Shown: positions 26,829 through 35,992 of the stretch, piece by piece | Layout: each line of letters opens with the position of its first letter | How positions within the stretch are numbered: position 1 is the stretch's first letter | Assembly: GCA_029781975.1 (NCBI GenBank) | Contig: JAKOVQ010000021.1 | Location: 1 to 64,000, forward strand | Length of the DNA stretch: 64,000 bases | Source: Acidobacteriota bacterium | GTDB taxonomy: Bacteria > Acidobacteriota > Thermoanaerobaculia > UBA5066 | Direction of reading: 5' to 3' | Program-made: the position numbers and the translations under genes | The notes under the pieces: model-generated | Databases searched by the model: none | Seen by the model: only the letters and a program-made list of their open reading frames with translations | Told to the model about the DNA's origin: nothing

Positions 26829-29453
26829 TCATCGCGCGCTTCCCAGGAAGACAGCCCCGTCGCCCGAGCCCGCGCCCGGAACCGCCCCGTCGTTCACGCT
26901 GACGTACGCGGCACCGGGCGAACCCGCCCCGTAGCCGACGCGGACCCATCCCTCCCGGAGGCCGGGCGCCAGGGTGGACAGGACCGAGTCCATCTGACTC
27001 CAGGACGCCCAGCCGGGGTCGAGGTCCCGATGGGCGACGAAGCGCCCGTCGCGGTCGAAGACCGAGACGCGGATCGGAGTTGCGATCGGGTCGCTCGGCG
27101 CGACGACGATGGTCAGGTTCGACCGGGACTCGCCGTCCTGGACCAGCGGCGCGATCCGCCGCGAGGTCCGGAACCAGTCGGTGTTCGGTAGAGCCGTCAT
27201 GGCCACGCCGTACCGGCCGCGCGCCCCGGCGCGGGTGCCGACGCGAGCGACAGCCGCGATCCCTTCGAGCGTGTTGCCGGGTTCGGCGGTCGCCTGGAGG
27301 TCCAGGCCTCCGGGACCCCCGCCCGCGACTCCGAGCGAGGCGAGGACGTCCGGAAGGAAGAGGGTCCCCTCCGCCGGGACGACGAACGTCCCGTGCCCCT
27401 CGACCCCGCTCGTCCCGTTCCGGAAGAAGCGGACGTCGACCGATCGCGAGACGGTCCCCGCGTTGAAGAGGAGGAGCTCCGTCCCGTAACGGTCGGTCGA
27501 CAGCGCCGCAGGGACGAGGAGACGCCAGCGGTCCCCCAGCGCTGAGGCGGCTATTGCGGGGACGAGCGACCCGTCGGACGAGACCTCGTCGTTCAGGACG
27601 GCGTAGCCGTCGTAGTGCCCGGCCGCCGAGACCCTCTCGAGCCTCGCGAAGCCGCTCCGCGCGGCGAGCCCCGCGGCACGCAGGACTCGGTTCACCTGGA
27701 CGAATCCTCCCGGCGGCAGCGTGACCTCGGGGAGCGCGGCCGTCCCCGGGGCAGCCGGGTCCGTCGAGACGACGGTCACCCTCAGCGTCACGTCGCCGTC
27801 CGCGGCCGTGCCGGGATTCACGAGCGCGAGGTTCGTCCGGTCCGTCCCGTCCTCGGCGAGCCACGGAAGGAACGCCACGCCGTCGAGCGAGCCGCCGGCC
27901 GCCCGCGGCTCGATGCCGAGGGTCGCGTTCCCGTCGAGGCCCGGCGTCTTCGAGACGACGCGCGCCGCGACGACGAGGTCTTCGAGGGAAGCGCCGGCGA
28001 CGACCAGCCGGAGCGGCCCGGCCGCGACGTGGAGGGGCAGCGCGGCCTCGCCCGAGGCCGACGTGACGAGCCGCCTCATCGCTCCCGGCTGGAGCTCGAT
28101 GGTCCGGAGGGGCTCCCCCGCCTCCCAGGCCGACCCGTCGCGGATCTCGATCCGGGCCGCCCCGGGCGACGTGTTCAGGAGCGTCAGCTCCGTGTCGAAC
28201 CGGGCGCCCGTCGTCCCGGACGTGGCGACCGCCACCGGGAGGACCACCGTCGAGGTGACGTCCGCGCAGGCGCTCCGGAAGACGGCGACCCGGTCCGCGC
28301 CCCCCTCGCGGACGACGGCGACCACCTCGGCCCGACCGTCGCCGTCCAGGTCGCCTCCGGCAAAGCCGCCGCTCAGGGTGAGCGTCGCGCTCTCGAGGAG
28401 GTCTCCACCGGGCGCGTCCACGTAGACGTGGAGGCGCCGGGGCAGCGCGTCGAAGTCGGCGTCGCTCAGCAGGACGTCCGGCCAGCCGTCGCCGGTCACG
28501 TCGGCGAAGGCGAACCCGGCCGGCTCCGGGCCGGTCGAGAGGGACGAGACGTCCACGAGGCCGCCGGAGCCCCCGGCCACCACCTCGACCGTCCCCCCGC
28601 CCAGGTGGCCCTGATGCCCCCGGAGCAGCTCGGGCCGCCCGTCGCGGTCGACGTCGGCGCTCCCGAGTCCCGTGACGCGTCCGCCGCCGTCGAACCGGCC
28701 CGGGACCAGCGCCAGGGCACCGGTCCCGTCTCCCCGGAAGAGCTGGAGGAACCCGCTGGGATAGAAGCCCCAGCTGATTCCGACGACGACGTCGGCGTGG
28801 CCGTCGCCGTCCACGTCTCCGACGACGAGCGCCCCCAGGTCGCCGTCGACGCCCGTGTCCCAGCCGGTCTCGCGCGCGGGACCGAAGCCGCCCCTGCCGT
28901 CGCCCGCGAGGACCTCGAGACGCTGGCGCGTCGGAGCCGCCGGGTCCCAGGCTCGCGACAGGACGAGGTCGGGATGCCCGTCCCCGTCCAGGTCGCCGGC
29001 GGCCGCGACCCCGAACGGCGGCCCCGACGGCGCACCGGCGACGAACCCGCCGGTGCGGTCGTTCAGGAGGACGCGGAACCCGGCGGCGTTCCTCTCGAGG
29101 AGGTCCGGGAAGCCGTCACCGTCGAGGTCGGCGACGAGCGCGACCTTCGCGTCGGGCGCGACGGGGAGCGGGCTGGAGTCGAACGCCCCGTCGCCCCGGC
29201 TCCTCCAGAGGACGTACCGGGACGCCGTGGAACCGACCGGGATCCCGAGGACGAGGTCCGCCCGGCCGTCCCGGTCGAAGTCGGCGGCCGTGAAGGTCGA
29301 AGGGGACCCGTCCGCCGGGACCGGCCACGACGCGATCTGATCGAGACGAACGGCGCCGCAGGGCGCGGCCGGGGCGGGGGCGGTCGCGCCCGCGGTCGAA
29401 GTGCCACGGGCAGAGGACGAGAGGAGAAGGAAGATCAGCGCGGCTTTGGTCAT
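26829..29453 (-). CDS. Large secreted FG-GAP/VCBS repeat protein
   Basis: An 874-residue exported protein. After a signal peptide (about 1-18), residues about 30-420 hold a beta-propeller of FG-GAP repeats with repeated calcium loops: DFDRDGRAD, DLDGDGFPD, DLDGDGHPD, DVDGDGHAD, DVDRDGRPE, DVTGDGWPD and DLDGDGRAE. The C-terminal half (about 430-874) has repeated immunoglobulin-like beta modules with recurring TELTLLN and TELLLFN themes. The role is probably cell-surface binding or a secreted calcium-stabilised scaffold. ATG 29453 gives a proper signal peptide, with a G-run just upstream. No cleavage or sorting tag is recognisable at the end. Confidence 0.82.
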   Translation of the reverse strand: MTKAALIFLLLSSSARGTSTAGATAPAPAAPCGAVRLDQIASWPVPADGSPSTFTAADFDRDGRADLVLGIPVGSTASRYVLWRSRGDGAFDSSPLPVAPDAKVALVADLDGDGFPDLLERNAAGFRVLLNDRTGGFVAGAPSGPPFGVAAAGDLDGDGHPDLVLSRAWDPAAPTRQRLEVLAGDGRGGFGPARETGWDTGVDGDLGALVVGDVDGDGHADVVVGISWGFYPSGFLQLFRGDGTGALALVPGRFDGGGRVTGLGSADVDRDGRPELLRGHQGHLGGGTVEVVAGGSGGLVDVSSLSTGPEPAGFAFADVTGDGWPDVLLSDADFDALPRRLHVYVDAPGGDLLESATLTLSGGFAGGDLDGDGRAEVVAVVREGGADRVAVFRSACADVTSTVVLPVAVATSGTTGARFDTELTLLNTSPGAARIEIRDGSAWEAGEPLRTIELQPGAMRRLVTSASGEAALPLHVAAGPLRLVVAGASLEDLVVAARVVSKTPGLDGNATLGIEPRAAGGSLDGVAFLPWLAEDGTDRTNLALVNPGTAADGDVTLRVTVVSTDPAAPGTAALPEVTLPPGGFVQVNRVLRAAGLAARSGFARLERVSAAGHYDGYAVLNDEVSSDGSLVPAIAASALGDRWRLLVPAALSTDRYGTELLLFNAGTVSRSVDVRFFRNGTSGVEGHGTFVVPAEGTLFLPDVLASLGVAGGGPGGLDLQATAEPGNTLEGIAAVARVGTRAGARGRYGVAMTALPNTDWFRTSRRIAPLVQDGESRSNLTIVVAPSDPIATPIRVSVFDRDGRFVAHRDLDPGWASWSQMDSVLSTLAPGLREGWVRVGYGAGSPGAAYVSVNDGAVPGAGSGDGAVFLGSAR

Positions 29454-29523
29454 CGCCCCCCCCACGATCGGGAGTGGCGCGTACGAGGACGATCTCACCG
29501 GGCGCCCGGCCAACCGCCCTTCC

Positions 29524-29551
29524 TTGACACCCCTCCCTCGGATGCTAGGCT
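29524..29551 (+). promoter_or_regulatory. TTGACA-N16-TAGGCT promoter of the DUF1508 gene
   Basis: TTGACA 29524-29529 and TAGGCT 29546-29551, 26 bases before ATG 29578, with AAGGAG between. This is the best sigma-70-type promoter in the window. Confidence 0.65.
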
Positions 29552-29577
29552 GGGGAAAATCGAAGGAGTCGAGACGC

Positions 29578-29805
29578 ATGGCGAAGTTCACGCTGTTCCA
29601 GGACGAGGAATACTTTCAGTTCCGCTGGGTCCTGAAGGACGACCGCGGGAACGTCGTGGCCCAGCCCCCGAAGGGATTCATGTCCTTCGAGGAGTGCGAG
29701 AAGGCCGTCAAGCAGATCAAGAACCTGATGGCCGGCGCCACGTTCGACGACCAGACCCCGCCGGTCTCGCGCCGGCGGCAGCCGAGGATCTCGCCGAACG
29801 ACTGA
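29578..29805 (+). CDS. DUF1508 (YegP-like) small protein
   Basis: A 75-residue protein with one DUF1508 domain, seen in FTLFQDEEYFQFRWVLKD, GNVVAQPPKGFMSFEECEKA and VKQIKNLM. The small alpha/beta fold is common in bacteria and archaea, with no firm function; members are often stress-induced. ATG 29578 is supported by AAGGAG 7 bases upstream and a strong promoter. The last 15 residues are basic and disordered-looking. A short hairpin GGCGCG-ag-CGCGCC (29817-29830) after the stop may serve as a terminator. Confidence 0.8.
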   Translation: MAKFTLFQDEEYFQFRWVLKDDRGNVVAQPPKGFMSFEECEKAVKQIKNLMAGATFDDQTPPVSRRRQPRISPND

Positions 29806-29852
29806 CCGCGCTCCCCGGCGCGAGCGCGCCCTCCGCTCGGGCGCCGCGGGCC

Positions 29853-29858
29853 TATCCT
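29853..29858 (+). promoter_or_regulatory. -10-like TATCCT, 7 bases before the MgtC/DUF4010 gene
   Basis: CCTATCCT followed by seven bases and ATG 29866, without a Shine-Dalgarno site. This is a candidate leaderless start. Confidence 0.45.
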
Positions 29859-29865
29859 TCCGTCC

Positions 29866-31125
29866 ATGCTGACCGAGGTGGTCCGGCTGCTGCCCCCGGA
29901 AGCCGCGCAGATCCTCGAGGTGCTCTTCCTCTCGTTCCTCCTCGGCCTGGAGCGGGAGGAGCACAAGGCGGGGGGTGCCGGCTACACGTTCGGCGGCGTC
30001 CGGACCTTTCCGCTCGTCGGGTTCCTGGGGTACGGCCTCGGGGCGCTCGACCCCGGCCCGGTCCTCCTGGCGGCGGGCCTCGTCGGCCTTTCCGCGGTCC
30101 TCGCCGTCTCCTATGCCCACAAGCTGAGGGTCCAGCCGACAGCGGGCGCCACGACGGAGCTCTCGGGCTTCTGCGTCTATCTCGTCGGCGCCCTCGTGGC
30201 GCGACAGCACCCCTGGCTCGCCTGCACGGTCGTGGTGGCCACCCTCCTCCTCCTCGAGCTGAAGACGGCGCTCGAAGGGCTGGCGCGGCGGATCCCGTCC
30301 GGGGAGGTCGTCACCTTCGCGAAGTTCCTCGTCCTGGCCGTCGTGATCCTCCCGGTGGTGCCGGACGCGGAGTTCACCCCGTTCCACCTGAACCCCTACA
30401 AGACGTGGCTCGTCGTCGTGGCGGTGAGCGCCGTCTCCTACGGCGGCTACCTCCTGGAGCGGCTCACGCACGGCCGCGCCGGCCTCTTCCTCTCCGCCGT
30501 CCTGGGCGGGGCCTACTCCTCGACGGTGACGACGGTCGTCCTCGCCAAGCGCGCCGCGGCCGGGGGCTCGGCCCCGCGGTTCGCGGGGAGCATCCTCGCC
30601 GCCTCCGGCGTCATGTACCTCCGGCTCGCGGCCCTTGTCGCCCTCTTCAACCTCGCGCTGGGGAGGCTGCTGGCGGTCCCCCTCCTCGCCCTCGGCGTCC
30701 TCGGGCTCGGCGCGGGGTGGCTCGTCTCTCGTCGCGGGGACGCCGAGGTGCCGGGGGAGCCGCCCCCCGAATCCCGCAACCCGCTCGACCTCCGCGCGGC
30801 CTTCCTCTTCGCGGGCGTCTTCCTGGCCATCCTGGTCGTCACCCGGCTCGCCGTGTCTCGCCTGGGGCACGAGGGCCTCTACGGCCTCGCGGCGCTCATG
30901 GGCGTCTCGGACGTCGACCCCTTCATCATGGGGCTCACCCAGACGGCGGCGACCGTCACGCCGCTGCACACCGCTGCCGTGAGCGTCCTCGTCGCGGCCG
31001 CCAGCAACAACGTGCTGAAGGGGATCTACGCCCGGGCCTTCGGCGGCCCTGCCACCGGCAACCGGGCGCTGGCGCTCCTCCTCGCCCTCGCCGTCGCCGG
31101 GCTGGCGGCGGTGGCGCTGGTCTGA
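29866..31125 (+). CDS. MgtC/SapB and DUF4010 family membrane protein
   Basis: A 419-residue integral membrane protein with about eleven hydrophobic helices. The N-terminal third matches the MgtC/SapB family (LFLSFLLGLEREEHK, FGGVRTFPLVGFLGYGLGAL). The C-terminal half matches DUF4010 (LFLSAVLGGAYSSTVTTVVL; ending SNNVLKGIYARAFGG). Family members are linked to magnesium limitation and control of membrane energetics; transport has not been shown. The ATG lies 7 bases after TATCCT with no ribosome site. Eleven bases separate it from the substrate-binding lipoprotein gene on the same strand. Confidence 0.85.
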   Translation: MLTEVVRLLPPEAAQILEVLFLSFLLGLEREEHKAGGAGYTFGGVRTFPLVGFLGYGLGALDPGPVLLAAGLVGLSAVLAVSYAHKLRVQPTAGATTELSGFCVYLVGALVARQHPWLACTVVVATLLLLELKTALEGLARRIPSGEVVTFAKFLVLAVVILPVVPDAEFTPFHLNPYKTWLVVVAVSAVSYGGYLLERLTHGRAGLFLSAVLGGAYSSTVTTVVLAKRAAAGGSAPRFAGSILAASGVMYLRLAALVALFNLALGRLLAVPLLALGVLGLGAGWLVSRRGDAEVPGEPPPESRNPLDLRAAFLFAGVFLAILVVTRLAVSRLGHEGLYGLAALMGVSDVDPFIMGLTQTAATVTPLHTAAVSVLVAAASNNVLKGIYARAFGGPATGNRALALLLALAVAGLAAVALV

Positions 31126-31135
31126 GCACGAGAGG

Positions 31136-32419
31136 ATGACGCTGCCCGCGGGCATCTCGAGGTTCGTGGTCGGCGTGGTCGGCGTGGTCGTCGTGGCCCT
31201 CGGCGCCGCCGGCTGTCCCGGCACGCGGGGCGCGGGGAGACCGGCCCTCCGCTTCCTCGTCCCCGCCAACGAGCGCCCCTTCTGGCTCCCCCTCGCGGCC
31301 ACGTTCGAGAAGGAGCATCCGGGTCTCCGCGTCGACCTGGCCGAGGGGCCGGTCAACACCGACCTCCGCGAGAGCCTCACCACGGCCGCGCTCCTCGCCG
31401 GCGACGGCTCCTTCGACCTCGTCTACCTCGACGTCACCTGGACGCCGAAGCTCGCGGCGGCGGGGTGGCTCCTGCCGCTCGACGCCGCGTTCCCGGAGGA
31501 GGCGCGGCGCGACTTCCTCCCGCAGGCGCTCGCGGCAGGAGTCTTCCGCGGCCATCTCTACCGGATCCCGTTCAGGACCGACGTCGGCCTCCTCTACTAC
31601 CGCAAGGACCTCCTGGCCGCGGCCGGCCTCCCGCCGCCGCGCACCTGGAGCGAGCTGGAGGCGGACGCCCGGAGGCTCCAGAAGCCCCCCGGCCTCTCGG
31701 GCTTCCTCTGGCAGGGGGCGCAGTACGAGGGGCTCGTCTGCTTCTTCCTCGAGGTCCTGAGGGGCCACGGCGGCTTCTGGATCGACCCGGAGACGCTCGA
31801 GGTGGGGCTCGACCGGCCCGAGGCCGTAGCCTCCCTCGAAATGCTCCAGCGCTTCTGCGCTCCGGGCGGCATCAGCCCCCCGGGTGTCGCCGCGAGCAAG
31901 GAGGAGGAGACGCGCCGCCTCTTCCAGGACGGCCGCGCGGTGTTCCTCCGCAACTGGCCCTACGTCTGGCGGCTCGCCCAGCGCGAGGGGTCGCCGGTCG
32001 CCGGGAAGATCGGGGTCGAGGCCGTGCCGACGGTCTCCGGCGTACCCGGGGCCGGGACGCTCGGCGGCTGGGGGCTCGCCGTCGCCCGCACGTCGCGCCA
32101 CCCCGACGAGGCGATCGCGTTCATCCGCCACGCGACCAGCCTCGCGAGCCAGCGTCTCTTCTGCGCCCCCACCGGCTTCGCGCCCGCGCGGCGAGACGCC
32201 TACGACGACCCCGCCCTCCTCGCCGCGAACCCCTTCCTCCCCGAGCTCCTGAAGATCCATGCGAGCGCCGCCCCCCGTCCCGTGGTGGCGCGCTACGCGC
32301 AGGCCTCCGACGTCCTCCAGCGCCACCTCAGCGCCTGCCTCGGCGGCCTCGCCTCGCCGCGCGACGCCCTCGTCGCCGCCGCACGCGAGACGCGCGCCCT
32401 CCTCGGGAGCGAGCCGTGA
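31136..32419 (+). CDS. Sugar-type ABC transporter substrate-binding lipoprotein
   Basis: A 427-residue extracellular solute-binding protein (SBP_bac_1 type, trehalose/maltose class). The signal peptide ends in a lipobox, LGAAGC, with Cys27 as the lipidation site. Typical blocks follow: PFWLPLAATFEKEHPGLRVD, GDGSFDLVYLDVTWTPKLAA, FRTDVGLLYYRKDLLAAAGL and GTLGGWGLAVARTSRHPDEA. It would deliver a sugar or oligosaccharide to the two permeases encoded just downstream. GAGAGG precedes the ATG. The stop overlaps the first permease GTG. The signal peptide coding region contains a GTGGTCGGC tandem duplication. Confidence 0.9.
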   Translation: MTLPAGISRFVVGVVGVVVVALGAAGCPGTRGAGRPALRFLVPANERPFWLPLAATFEKEHPGLRVDLAEGPVNTDLRESLTTAALLAGDGSFDLVYLDVTWTPKLAAAGWLLPLDAAFPEEARRDFLPQALAAGVFRGHLYRIPFRTDVGLLYYRKDLLAAAGLPPPRTWSELEADARRLQKPPGLSGFLWQGAQYEGLVCFFLEVLRGHGGFWIDPETLEVGLDRPEAVASLEMLQRFCAPGGISPPGVAASKEEETRRLFQDGRAVFLRNWPYVWRLAQREGSPVAGKIGVEAVPTVSGVPGAGTLGGWGLAVARTSRHPDEAIAFIRHATSLASQRLFCAPTGFAPARRDAYDDPALLAANPFLPELLKIHASAAPRPVVARYAQASDVLQRHLSACLGGLASPRDALVAAARETRALLGSEP

Positions 32420-33336
32420 GCGCACTCCCGAGGGTCCTCCCCGCTCCGCGCGGGCCGCATGCCCGCCGTGCCCGGCGCGAACGGGCCCTCCTCCTCGTCC
32501 CCGTCCTCCTCCTCCTCGGCCTCGTCGTCGGCCTTCCCGCGCTCCGCGTCGTCCTCCTCGGCTTCACCCGGACCGAGCTCGCGGACGGCGTCCGCTCCGT
32601 CTGGGCGGGGCTCGCCACGCACGCGCGGACGCTTCACGACGGCCGCTTCCTCTCGGCCCTCCGGAACACCGCCCTCTTCACCGGCCTCTCGCTCCTCCTC
32701 GAGGGGACCCTCGGCGTCGCGCTCGCCCTCCTCCTCCACGAGCGCTTCCCGGGGCGCGGCGCCCTCCGAGCCGCCGTCCTCGTCCCCTGGGCGCTCCCCA
32801 CCTCGGTCATGGCGCTGGCCTGGGCCTGGATCTTCCACGACACCTTCGGCATGGCGAACGACCTCCTCGAGCGCCTCCACCTGATCGGGGCCCCCGTCGC
32901 GTGGCTCGCGCAGCCGGGGACGGCGATGGCCGCGGTGGTGATCGCCGACGCGTGGAAGACGACGCCGTTCGTCGCGCTCATCGTCCTGGCGGGACTGCAG
33001 GGGATCCCCGACGAGGTCCACGAGGCGGCGCGGGTCGACGGCGCCTCGGCCTTCCAGCGGCTGCTCCGCATCACCCTCCCGCTCCTCGTCCCGTCTCTCG
33101 TCGTGGCGCTCCTCTTCCGCGCCGTCCAGGCGTGGGGCGCATTCGACGTCGTCTACGTCATGACCGGGGGCGGGCCGGGCGGCTCCACCGAGACGCTCTC
33201 GCTCTACGCCTACCAGAGCTACTTCCGCTACCTCGACTTCGGCTACGGCGCCGCCGTCGCCACGCAGGGGATGCTCCTCGCCCTCGCCCTCGCGGCGCTC
33301 GTCGTCAGGCTCGCCTCCCGCCGGGAGGAGGCGTGA
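32416..33336 (+). CDS. ABC sugar transporter permease (MalF-like)
   Basis: A 306-residue inner-membrane permease of the MalF/UgpA type, with six main helices after a basic N-terminus. The cytoplasmic EAA loop reads EAARVDGASAFQRLLRITLP, the site where an ATPase would dock. The usual TGGGPGGSTETLSLYAYQ block follows. GTG 32416 overlaps the stop of the binding-protein gene. Six helices and a short N-terminus favour a UgpA-like size over long MalF. Confidence 0.9.
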   Translation: MSALPRVLPAPRGPHARRARRERALLLVPVLLLLGLVVGLPALRVVLLGFTRTELADGVRSVWAGLATHARTLHDGRFLSALRNTALFTGLSLLLEGTLGVALALLLHERFPGRGALRAAVLVPWALPTSVMALAWAWIFHDTFGMANDLLERLHLIGAPVAWLAQPGTAMAAVVIADAWKTTPFVALIVLAGLQGIPDEVHEAARVDGASAFQRLLRITLPLLVPSLVVALLFRAVQAWGAFDVVYVMTGGGPGGSTETLSLYAYQSYFRYLDFGYGAAVATQGMLLALALAALVVRLASRREEA

Positions 33337-34178
33337 CGGGCTTCCGGCGCCGCCCGCTCGCCGCCGCGGCGCTGGCGGTCGGCGTGGCGCTGGCCGCGAC
33401 GTGGAGCCTCCTCCCCGCGGCCTGGCAGGCGCTGACGGCGGTGAAGCCCGACGCGCAGATCACGGCCGTCCCCGCCGTCTGGATCCCGCACCCCCCCACC
33501 GCCGCCCACGTCCGAGCGCTCTGGGAGCGAAAGCCGTTCGGCCGCTACCTCGCGAACAGCGCCGGCATCTCGCTCTGCGCGACGTTCCTCGCCCTCGCCG
33601 CCGCCGCTCCGGCGGCCGCCGCGCTCGTGCGGATGCGCCCCCGCGCCCGGAACCGCTGGCTCCTCGGCCTCCTCCTCGTCTCGCTCTTCCCGCCCATCCT
33701 CCTCCTCTTCCCGCTCTACGAAGGGGTCCGCGCCCTCGGCCTCGTCAACTCGCCGCTCGCCCTGGTCCTCCCCTACGCCGCGTTCGGCCTGCCGCTCGCC
33801 GTCTGGATCCTCGAGGCGGGCTTCCGCGAGGTGCCGCGCGAGGTGGAGGAGGCCGCGACCCTCGACGGCCTCGGGCCGCTCGGCCGCCTCCTCCGCGTCC
33901 AGCTCCCCCTGGCGGCGCCGGCCGTCACCGCGGCCGCCCTGCTCACGTTCATCGCCTCATGGAACGAGTTCCTCCTCGCCCTCAGCTTCACGACGCGCGA
34001 CAGGGCGAAGACCGTCACCGCCGGCATCGCCAGCGTCTCGGGCGCCTCGCTCTACGAGGTCCCCTGGGGCCAGCTCTCCGCCGCCATCGTCCTCTCCACC
34101 CTCCCGGTGATCCTCCTCGTCCTCCTCTTCGAGCGGCGGATCACGAGCGGGCTGACCGGCGGGGCGGTGAAGGGGTAG
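33333..34178 (+). CDS. ABC sugar transporter permease (MalG-like)
   Basis: A 281-residue partner permease of the MalG/UgpE type. Six helices are visible, with the EAA loop EEAATLDGLGPLGRLLRVQL and the family end block FIASWNEFLLALSFTT. GTG 33333 overlaps the stop of the first permease. No ATPase gene follows; the next gene is an amidase. The importer must borrow an MsmK/MalK-type ATPase from elsewhere, as is common for sugar systems. Confidence 0.9.
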   Translation: MTGFRRRPLAAAALAVGVALAATWSLLPAAWQALTAVKPDAQITAVPAVWIPHPPTAAHVRALWERKPFGRYLANSAGISLCATFLALAAAAPAAAALVRMRPRARNRWLLGLLLVSLFPPILLLFPLYEGVRALGLVNSPLALVLPYAAFGLPLAVWILEAGFREVPREVEEAATLDGLGPLGRLLRVQLPLAAPAVTAAALLTFIASWNEFLLALSFTTRDRAKTVTAGIASVSGASLYEVPWGQLSAAIVLSTLPVILLVLLFERRITSGLTGGAVKG

Positions 34179-34258
34179 GCGAACCCTCGCCGGGGATGGC
34201 CCTGCGCCGGGTTGCAGGCCCCCGGCCCCCGCCTCACACTCCCCCCCGAGGTGGCCCC

Positions 34259-35869
34259 ATGAAGCTCGCGCTCTCGTTCCGCCGGAACGCGCTCGCCCTG
34301 GCCGGCGCCGCGCTCGGATTCCTCCTCCTCGCCCCGTCCGGGGCACGGGCGGGAGACGGCGCCGCCCCGGCCTTCCCGTGGGAGGAGGCGACGATCGCCG
34401 AGCTCCAGGCCCGGATGCAGGCCGGGCAGCTCACCTCCCGCCAGCTCACCGAGGCCTACCTCGCGCGGATCCGCGAGGTCGACCCGCTCCTGCAGAGCGT
34501 CCTCGAGGTCAACCCGGACGCCCTCGCCATCGCGGACGCCCTCGACGCCGAGCGGGCGGCCAAGGGGTCGCGCGGGCCGCTCCACGGGATCCCGGTGGTC
34601 ATCAAGGACAACATCGCCACCGCCGACCGGATGCAGACGACTGCCGGCTCGCTCGCGCTCCTCGGCGTGAAGCCGCCGCACGACGCTTTCGTCGTCGAGA
34701 GGCTCCGCGCGGCGGGGGCCGTCCTCCTCGGCAAGACGAACCTCTCCGAGTGGGCGAACATCCGCTCGAGCCGTTCCTCCAGCGGCTGGAGCGCGCGCGG
34801 CGGGCAGACCCACAACCCGTACGCCCTCGACCGGTCGCCGTGCGGCTCCTCGTCGGGGACGGGCGCCGCGGTCGCGGCGAACCTCGCCGCGGCCGGCGTC
34901 GGCACCGAGACGGACGGCTCGATCGTCTGCCCGAGCGGCGTGCAATCCCTCGTCGGCCTCAAGCCGACCGTGGGGCTGGTGAGCCGGAGCGGCATCGTCC
35001 CGATCTCGCACAGCCAGGACACGGCGGGCCCGATGGGGCGCTCGGTGGCCGACGTCGCGGCGCTGCTCACCGTCCTCGCCGGCGTCGACCCGGCCGACCC
35101 GGCGACCGCCTCCTCGAAGGGGAAGGCCTCTCCCGATTACACCAGGTTCCTCGACGGAGGGGCGCTGAAGGGGGCCCGCATCGGCGTCGTGAGGGCGAAG
35201 GCGTTCGGCTCCTCGCCGGCGGCCGACCGCGTCCTCGACGCCGCGATCGCGGTCCTGAAGGCGCAGGGAGCCGTGATCGTCGACCCGGTCGACGTCCCGC
35301 ACCTGGGCGAGTACGACGACGCGGAGCTCGAGGTCCTCCTGACGGAGCTGAAGGCCGACCTGGCGAGCTACCTGAAGACGTGGGCGCCCGGGGCCCCGGT
35401 GAGGACCCTCGACGACCTGATCGCCTGGAACCGGGCGCACGCGGGGACGGAGCTCCCCTACTTCGGGCAGGAGCTCTTCGAGCAGGCCGCGAAGAAGGGG
35501 CCGCTGACCTCTCCCGAGTATTTGAAGGCGCTGGCAACCTGCCGCAAGCTGGCCCGCGAGGAGGGGCTCGACGCGGCCTTCGCCAGGGACCGCCTCGACG
35601 CGCTCCTCGCTCCGACCGGCGGCCCGGCGTGGGTGATCGACCTCGTCACGGGCGACCACTTCGGGATGTCGAGCTCCTCTCCGGCCGCCGTGGCGGGGAC
35701 ACCCGCGATCACGGTCCCGGCGGGATACGAGCGCGGGCTCCCCCTCGGGATCACCTTCATGGGCCCCGCCTGGAGCGAGGGGAAGCTGATCGGCCTCGCC
35801 TACGCGTACGAGCGGGCGTCCCGCGCGCGGAAGCCGCCGCGCCTCGCTCCCTCCGCCGACCTCCGGTGA
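34259..35869 (+). CDS. Secreted amidase-signature family enzyme
   Basis: A 536-residue amidase-signature hydrolase with an N-terminal signal peptide (about 1-31, ending SGARAG), so it acts outside the cytoplasm. The Ser-Ser-Lys triad is visible: Lys116 (GIPVVIKDNIAT), the cis-Ser at 197/198 (SPCGSSSGTGAAVAANLA) and the nucleophile Ser221 (GTETDGSIVCPSG). The usual Gly-rich block and C-terminal GLPLGITFMGP are present. It would cut carboxamide or peptide amide bonds; the substrate is not evident. GAGG lies 7 bases before the ATG. It follows the importer genes by 80 bases and may have its own promoter. Confidence 0.9.
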   Translation: MKLALSFRRNALALAGAALGFLLLAPSGARAGDGAAPAFPWEEATIAELQARMQAGQLTSRQLTEAYLARIREVDPLLQSVLEVNPDALAIADALDAERAAKGSRGPLHGIPVVIKDNIATADRMQTTAGSLALLGVKPPHDAFVVERLRAAGAVLLGKTNLSEWANIRSSRSSSGWSARGGQTHNPYALDRSPCGSSSGTGAAVAANLAAAGVGTETDGSIVCPSGVQSLVGLKPTVGLVSRSGIVPISHSQDTAGPMGRSVADVAALLTVLAGVDPADPATASSKGKASPDYTRFLDGGALKGARIGVVRAKAFGSSPAADRVLDAAIAVLKAQGAVIVDPVDVPHLGEYDDAELEVLLTELKADLASYLKTWAPGAPVRTLDDLIAWNRAHAGTELPYFGQELFEQAAKKGPLTSPEYLKALATCRKLAREEGLDAAFARDRLDALLAPTGGPAWVIDLVTGDHFGMSSSSPAAVAGTPAITVPAGYERGLPLGITFMGPAWSEGKLIGLAYAYERASRARKPPRLAPSADLR

Positions 35870-35978
35870 ACCGGAGAATCCCCGGCGGTTGACGCCCGCA
35901 CGGCCGCCGCCCGTGCGGGGGCCGGCCAAGTCCCGGGATGCGGCTCCGCGCGCGCGTGGTCGAAACCGCGCACGGTGC

Positions 35979-35984
35979 TAGGCT
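35979..35984 (+). promoter_or_regulatory. -10-like TAGGCT, 8 bases before the GAF-PP2C gene
   Basis: GCTAGGCT followed by eight bases and ATG 35993. The same GCTAGGCT octamer forms the -10 of the DUF1508 promoter. No TTGACA box is present here. Confidence 0.45.
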
Positions 35985-35992
35985 CCGCCCAG

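Noticed and set aside
35975-35992. GTG 35975 as the start of the GAF-PP2C phosphatase
   Set aside because: The extra six codons overlap the GCTAGGCT -10-like octamer and are not part of the conserved region; ATG 35993 is more likely.
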